A stretch of DNA of 49,666 nt from Bolinopsis microptera (taxonomy: Eukaryota > Ctenophora > Tentaculata > Lobata > Bolinopsidae). The stretch covers positions 18,221,859-18,271,524 of the forward strand of contig NC_087081.1 of NCBI RefSeq assembly GCF_026151205.1, written 5' to 3'. Every line of letters starts with the position of its first letter. The first letter of the stretch is position 1. Under the pieces are notes generated by a model. That model saw only the letters and a list, made by a program, of their open reading frames with translations, had not been told where the DNA came from and did not search any database. Below are positions 46,764-49,666 of the stretch, one piece after another. The position numbers and the translations under genes were made by a program.

Positions 46764-48368
46764 ATGGTGAACATTTTTGTAGTAAACAAAGTTATCTATC
46801 TGATCATTATTAAAATTCAGGATAGTTCATACCTCTCAAGTCTCAGTGTTATCCAGAAAGTGATGCTCATTCTCCCAATAGTCCTACTATGCATTCTTAG
46901 CTACCTGTTCCTCAATGCTTACATTTACAATATCAGAAGAAAGTTTTACCACATAAAATCACCGCCAATACCTGGGACTCTTACATGGTTTCTTGGACTT
47001 TTGCCTGAATTTCAAAGAAGAGTCAATAAATCTCAATATGTCTCTGGTGGTCACGCAATCATGGAATTTTCGCAAGAGTATGGATGGGATCTCTTTGTGC
47101 TCCCATTATTCACTTCAAACGTGATATATTGTGTAGAGTTAGATATATTAGCAAAAGTTTTAGCGGACTACAAGACATTTCAAAAGGATTTACAATATCA
47201 GAAAACATTTTCAAGTGTTGGTGGGGTAAGAATATTCGGAAAATATGGCCTCTTAAGTGATCCAGGCACTGAGGTTTGGAATACCAAAAGAAGAGCTATG
47301 GACCCAGGTTTTCATAAATCATTTATGAAGTCAATTTTGCCTGGCATGAATACGGTTGTGAACAACTTATTGGGAGTTCTGAGCACACGAGTTAAAGAAG
47401 GTATAATTGATGTAAGTTTAGATATGAATCGTAGTGCCTTTGAAGCAATATCTATTTGTGGATTTAATATGGATTCAGATGTTATAGCAATGCACGGAGG
47501 ACTTGTTGTTGAAACATCACCTCTCATCCTTCAAGGTATGTCACTAACTCTGAGGGATAGAAATTTTAATTACCCCTGGAAATATCGCCAAGAAAAGAAA
47601 GCTTTAAAAGACAGAGTTCCTATTGTGAGAGAAGTTGTTAAACGACATCTTCAGGATAGAATGAACGCCAGCTCCGATGCACTTGATAGCTCTGATATCT
47701 TATCACACATCATCCAAAGCAACAAATGCTCAGATCAGCTTACTATAGATGATTTGGTAGATGATTATTTAGTCTTTCTTATAGCTGGAATGGAAACAAC
47801 TGCCATAACCATGGCAGTTACACTCTTCTATCTAGCTAACAACAATGAAATCCTCTCTAAAGTTAGAGAGGAGATAGACAGTGTTGCTGAACGAGGCCAA
47901 ATGCTGGAATTTGAAGATGTCAATAAGTTAGTTTACATGCAGATGGTCATCAAAGAATGTATGAGAATGAAGCCTCCTGTTCGAGGTGTTGGGCGGGTCT
48001 GTGCTAAAGATAATGTGTCTGTGAATGGCCTGAATATTCCTAAAGGAGCGGATATCTTTATACCCATTATGGCACTTCACCACGATTCAAGACATTGGGA
48101 CAAGCCAGAAGTTTTCAATCCTGAACGTTTTTCATCTGGATCCAAGGTTAAAAGCTTCTCATATTTACCATTCATGGCTGGACCAAGGAGTTGTATTGGC
48201 AAAAACTTTGCTATGCTGGAAGCAAAAATGATCATCTCTCGAGTTGTGCAAGAATTTGACATAGAAAATCCTTACCCTGAAGTCACAGATTTGGAAACTG
48301 ATGGAATGATCACTGCAAGACCCATTGATCGGGTCAAACTTAAACTGAACCCCAGGTTTATTTCATAA
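46764..48368 (+). CDS. CYP46-like cytochrome P450 (intronless coding region)
   Basis: A complete 534-residue P450, a haem monooxygenase of the endoplasmic reticulum. It has a membrane anchor (MLILPIVLLCILSYLFLNAY), a proline-rich hinge (PPIPG), the I-helix AGMETT, the K-helix KECMR (ExxR), NPERF, and the haem loop FMAGPRSCIGKNFA with the cysteine ligand. The hinge, WNTKRRAMDPGFHKSF and the haem loop are closest to CYP46A1 (cholesterol 24-hydroxylase), so a sterol or lipid substrate is plausible but not shown. The first ATG (46764) follows an acceptor at about 46747 (GGTTATTTCAG), implying an intron in the 5' UTR. The ATG at 46863, in frame as residue 34, would put the anchor at the very N-terminus as in typical P450s and may be the true start. 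Usual length is about 500 residues. A broken tandem copy lies upstream. Confidence 0.88.
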   Translation: MVNIFVVNKVIYLIIIKIQDSSYLSSLSVIQKVMLILPIVLLCILSYLFLNAYIYNIRRKFYHIKSPPIPGTLTWFLGLLPEFQRRVNKSQYVSGGHAIMEFSQEYGWDLFVLPLFTSNVIYCVELDILAKVLADYKTFQKDLQYQKTFSSVGGVRIFGKYGLLSDPGTEVWNTKRRAMDPGFHKSFMKSILPGMNTVVNNLLGVLSTRVKEGIIDVSLDMNRSAFEAISICGFNMDSDVIAMHGGLVVETSPLILQGMSLTLRDRNFNYPWKYRQEKKALKDRVPIVREVVKRHLQDRMNASSDALDSSDILSHIIQSNKCSDQLTIDDLVDDYLVFLIAGMETTAITMAVTLFYLANNNEILSKVREEIDSVAERGQMLEFEDVNKLVYMQMVIKECMRMKPPVRGVGRVCAKDNVSVNGLNIPKGADIFIPIMALHHDSRHWDKPEVFNPERFSSGSKVKSFSYLPFMAGPRSCIGKNFAMLEAKMIISRVVQEFDIENPYPEVTDLETDGMITARPIDRVKLKLNPRFIS

Positions 48369-49666
48369 ATTAACTGTGACTTGAAAATGTCAATTATCTA
48401 AAATGCAAGCAATAACTTGGATATTGTTGATGTTTTTATTCATTTTCTCAGATATTTTTACATGCTATTAATAGCGGAATTTCGCTGGATTGCACAACTT
48501 TCGTATTGGTAGATTCCAAACACAAGGAAATTTTCCTTTTGGTTGTTAATATACTCAATGATGGAAGTACAGTATACTGGCTACACCCTGCTCACTAGTT
48601 AAGCTCTTTCTATTCCCCTACTACACGGCATGTAAACAGGGATTGGCTAGTTAGAGGCGGTCCGTGTAGGCCTTACACTGTGCTTTCAGTAATACTCATA
48701 AGTTTAATTTCAGATATCACATTAGTTAATAACAACAAATAAATAAGTGTTATTATATGTTTTTAAGTGTTTTTATTAGAATTAGAATTATTAGAATCAG
48801 AATTAGAATCAAATTTACACAGCAATACAATAACACTAGTAAATAATTGAGAGATGTTTCGACTTGTGCACGTACTAGGCCTATAGGACACCAAACCGAT
48901 ATTCAAACATAATAATATTCTAGCTATACAAAATATCTATACATACCACAGTTACTCTGAGCTACAAGATAATGAAATTCCGTGCTCCAATATCCTTACA
49001 TGACATGAGGGTTACACATGTTCTTCAAGGAAACCCTGCCTTCTAATCTGTCAGGCAGACCCACCTGACAATCACAACACTAGATCAACCAAAATTTGTA
49101 ACATTTTAACCCCAAAGTTCAGGATGACTGACTTTACTACTAGTGTAATGTGCTTGCGAGGTAAACTAAAACGTGCACTATTAGCTAATCAACATAACCA
49201 TGCCCTGCTTGATTGGACCATAAAAGATTTTGACTGCGCAAATGTTATTTTCCAAATATTATAACTGGCTGGTCACACACATCTCAATTAAATTATCCTA
49301 GGCTACTGTTTTCCAAGTCTTGTCCTGTGAGTAAAGTATGTGCGAGAAAGTTTTAATAAAATGAATGTATATTTTTGAATTTTTAAAATTTAATTTGAGA
49401 ATGAAGTATAAAGAAATTTTTAATTAGCACTGTATAGTTTAAGATATTTATAGCTTAAAATACTTTGTTTTACTAAAATACTTTGTTTTACTCCAATATC
49501 CACCTTGAAGCTGCATCTTAAATCCTTGATCTACAAAATATAAACTAAAGCATGTTTTATTGTAGACTTTTTGTCACAACAAGACTGCAACCTATAGTAA
49601 CAACTACCTATAAACAGAACCCCTAATGTCTGCTAACAATTTTTCTTCTAGTCCTAATATGGGGGG
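48369..49666. other. 3' flank; no recognisable gene
   Basis: The first 60 bases are shared with the pseudogene copy. Around 48775-48811 an AGAATTAGAAT simple repeat occurs. The rest is AT-rich with no domain, repeat pair or clear RNA gene. Confidence 0.4.

Noticed and set aside
45838-48262. Identical 61-residue minus-strand frames in both P450 copies
   Set aside because: Antisense shadows of the P450 haem-binding region.

Overview
The window is nuclear DNA from an animal. It is AT-rich and gene-poor, its introns have GT-AG boundaries, and it is packed with transposable elements. Nothing in it is bacterial. The host genes (a NEDD8-activating enzyme subunit, a PRDM9-type PR/SET zinc-finger gene with ancestral, non-tandem fingers, and an intronless CYP46-like P450) together with R2-like, CR1-like and Tx1-like LINE remnants suggest an invertebrate, perhaps a cnidarian. 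That lineage is an inference I cannot test here. A 100-base N run and an irregular 35-bp satellite suggest a long-read draft assembly with some uncorrected indels.

Layout. 1-586: last coding exon of the NAE1 (APPBP1) subunit, plus strand. 737-1373: a small inverted-repeat element ending in poly-G. 1758-1817: an orphan leucine-rich-repeat exon. 4075-4770: a 35-bp satellite. 6214-6582: a CTGT microsatellite. 7143-7913 and 8530-8870: a full and a truncated copy of one MITE family, flanking a possible coding exon at 8202-8281. 11660-13112: an unrecognised minus-strand ORF running into the assembly gap. 13213-18350: mostly non-coding, with hairpins. 18353-24042: a nest in which a 5'-truncated CR1-like LINE and an almost full-length Tx1/L1-like LINE lie between 39-bp inverted repeats. 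24587-28946: the PRDM9-like gene, minus strand, eight exons. 29468-31830: CR1-like LINE tail broken by a small hAT-type MITE, then two copies of an R2-type zinc-knuckle plus restriction-like endonuclease tail. 32703-33538: a probable LTR. 37145-45132: three further LINE tails, one split by a 4.29-kb hAT-like foldback element, and another R2-type tail. 45372-48368: a CYP46-like P450 preceded by a broken tandem copy.

The genes do not form a pathway. Two items stand out. First, the PR/SET gene can be assembled exon by exon with consistent splice phases into a zinc-knuckle, PR/SET and C2H2 protein of PRDM9 type. Second, the foldback element at 39816-44101 has long inverted arms, an amplified 196-bp block in one arm only, a younger MITE with a perfect target duplication, and a central segment with coding-like reading frames on both strands. 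The empty site of that MITE is preserved in the other arm. The upstream P450 copy seems to have been split by this transposon cluster, because its splice-acceptor and start-codon region survives 6.4 kb away from its 3' half.
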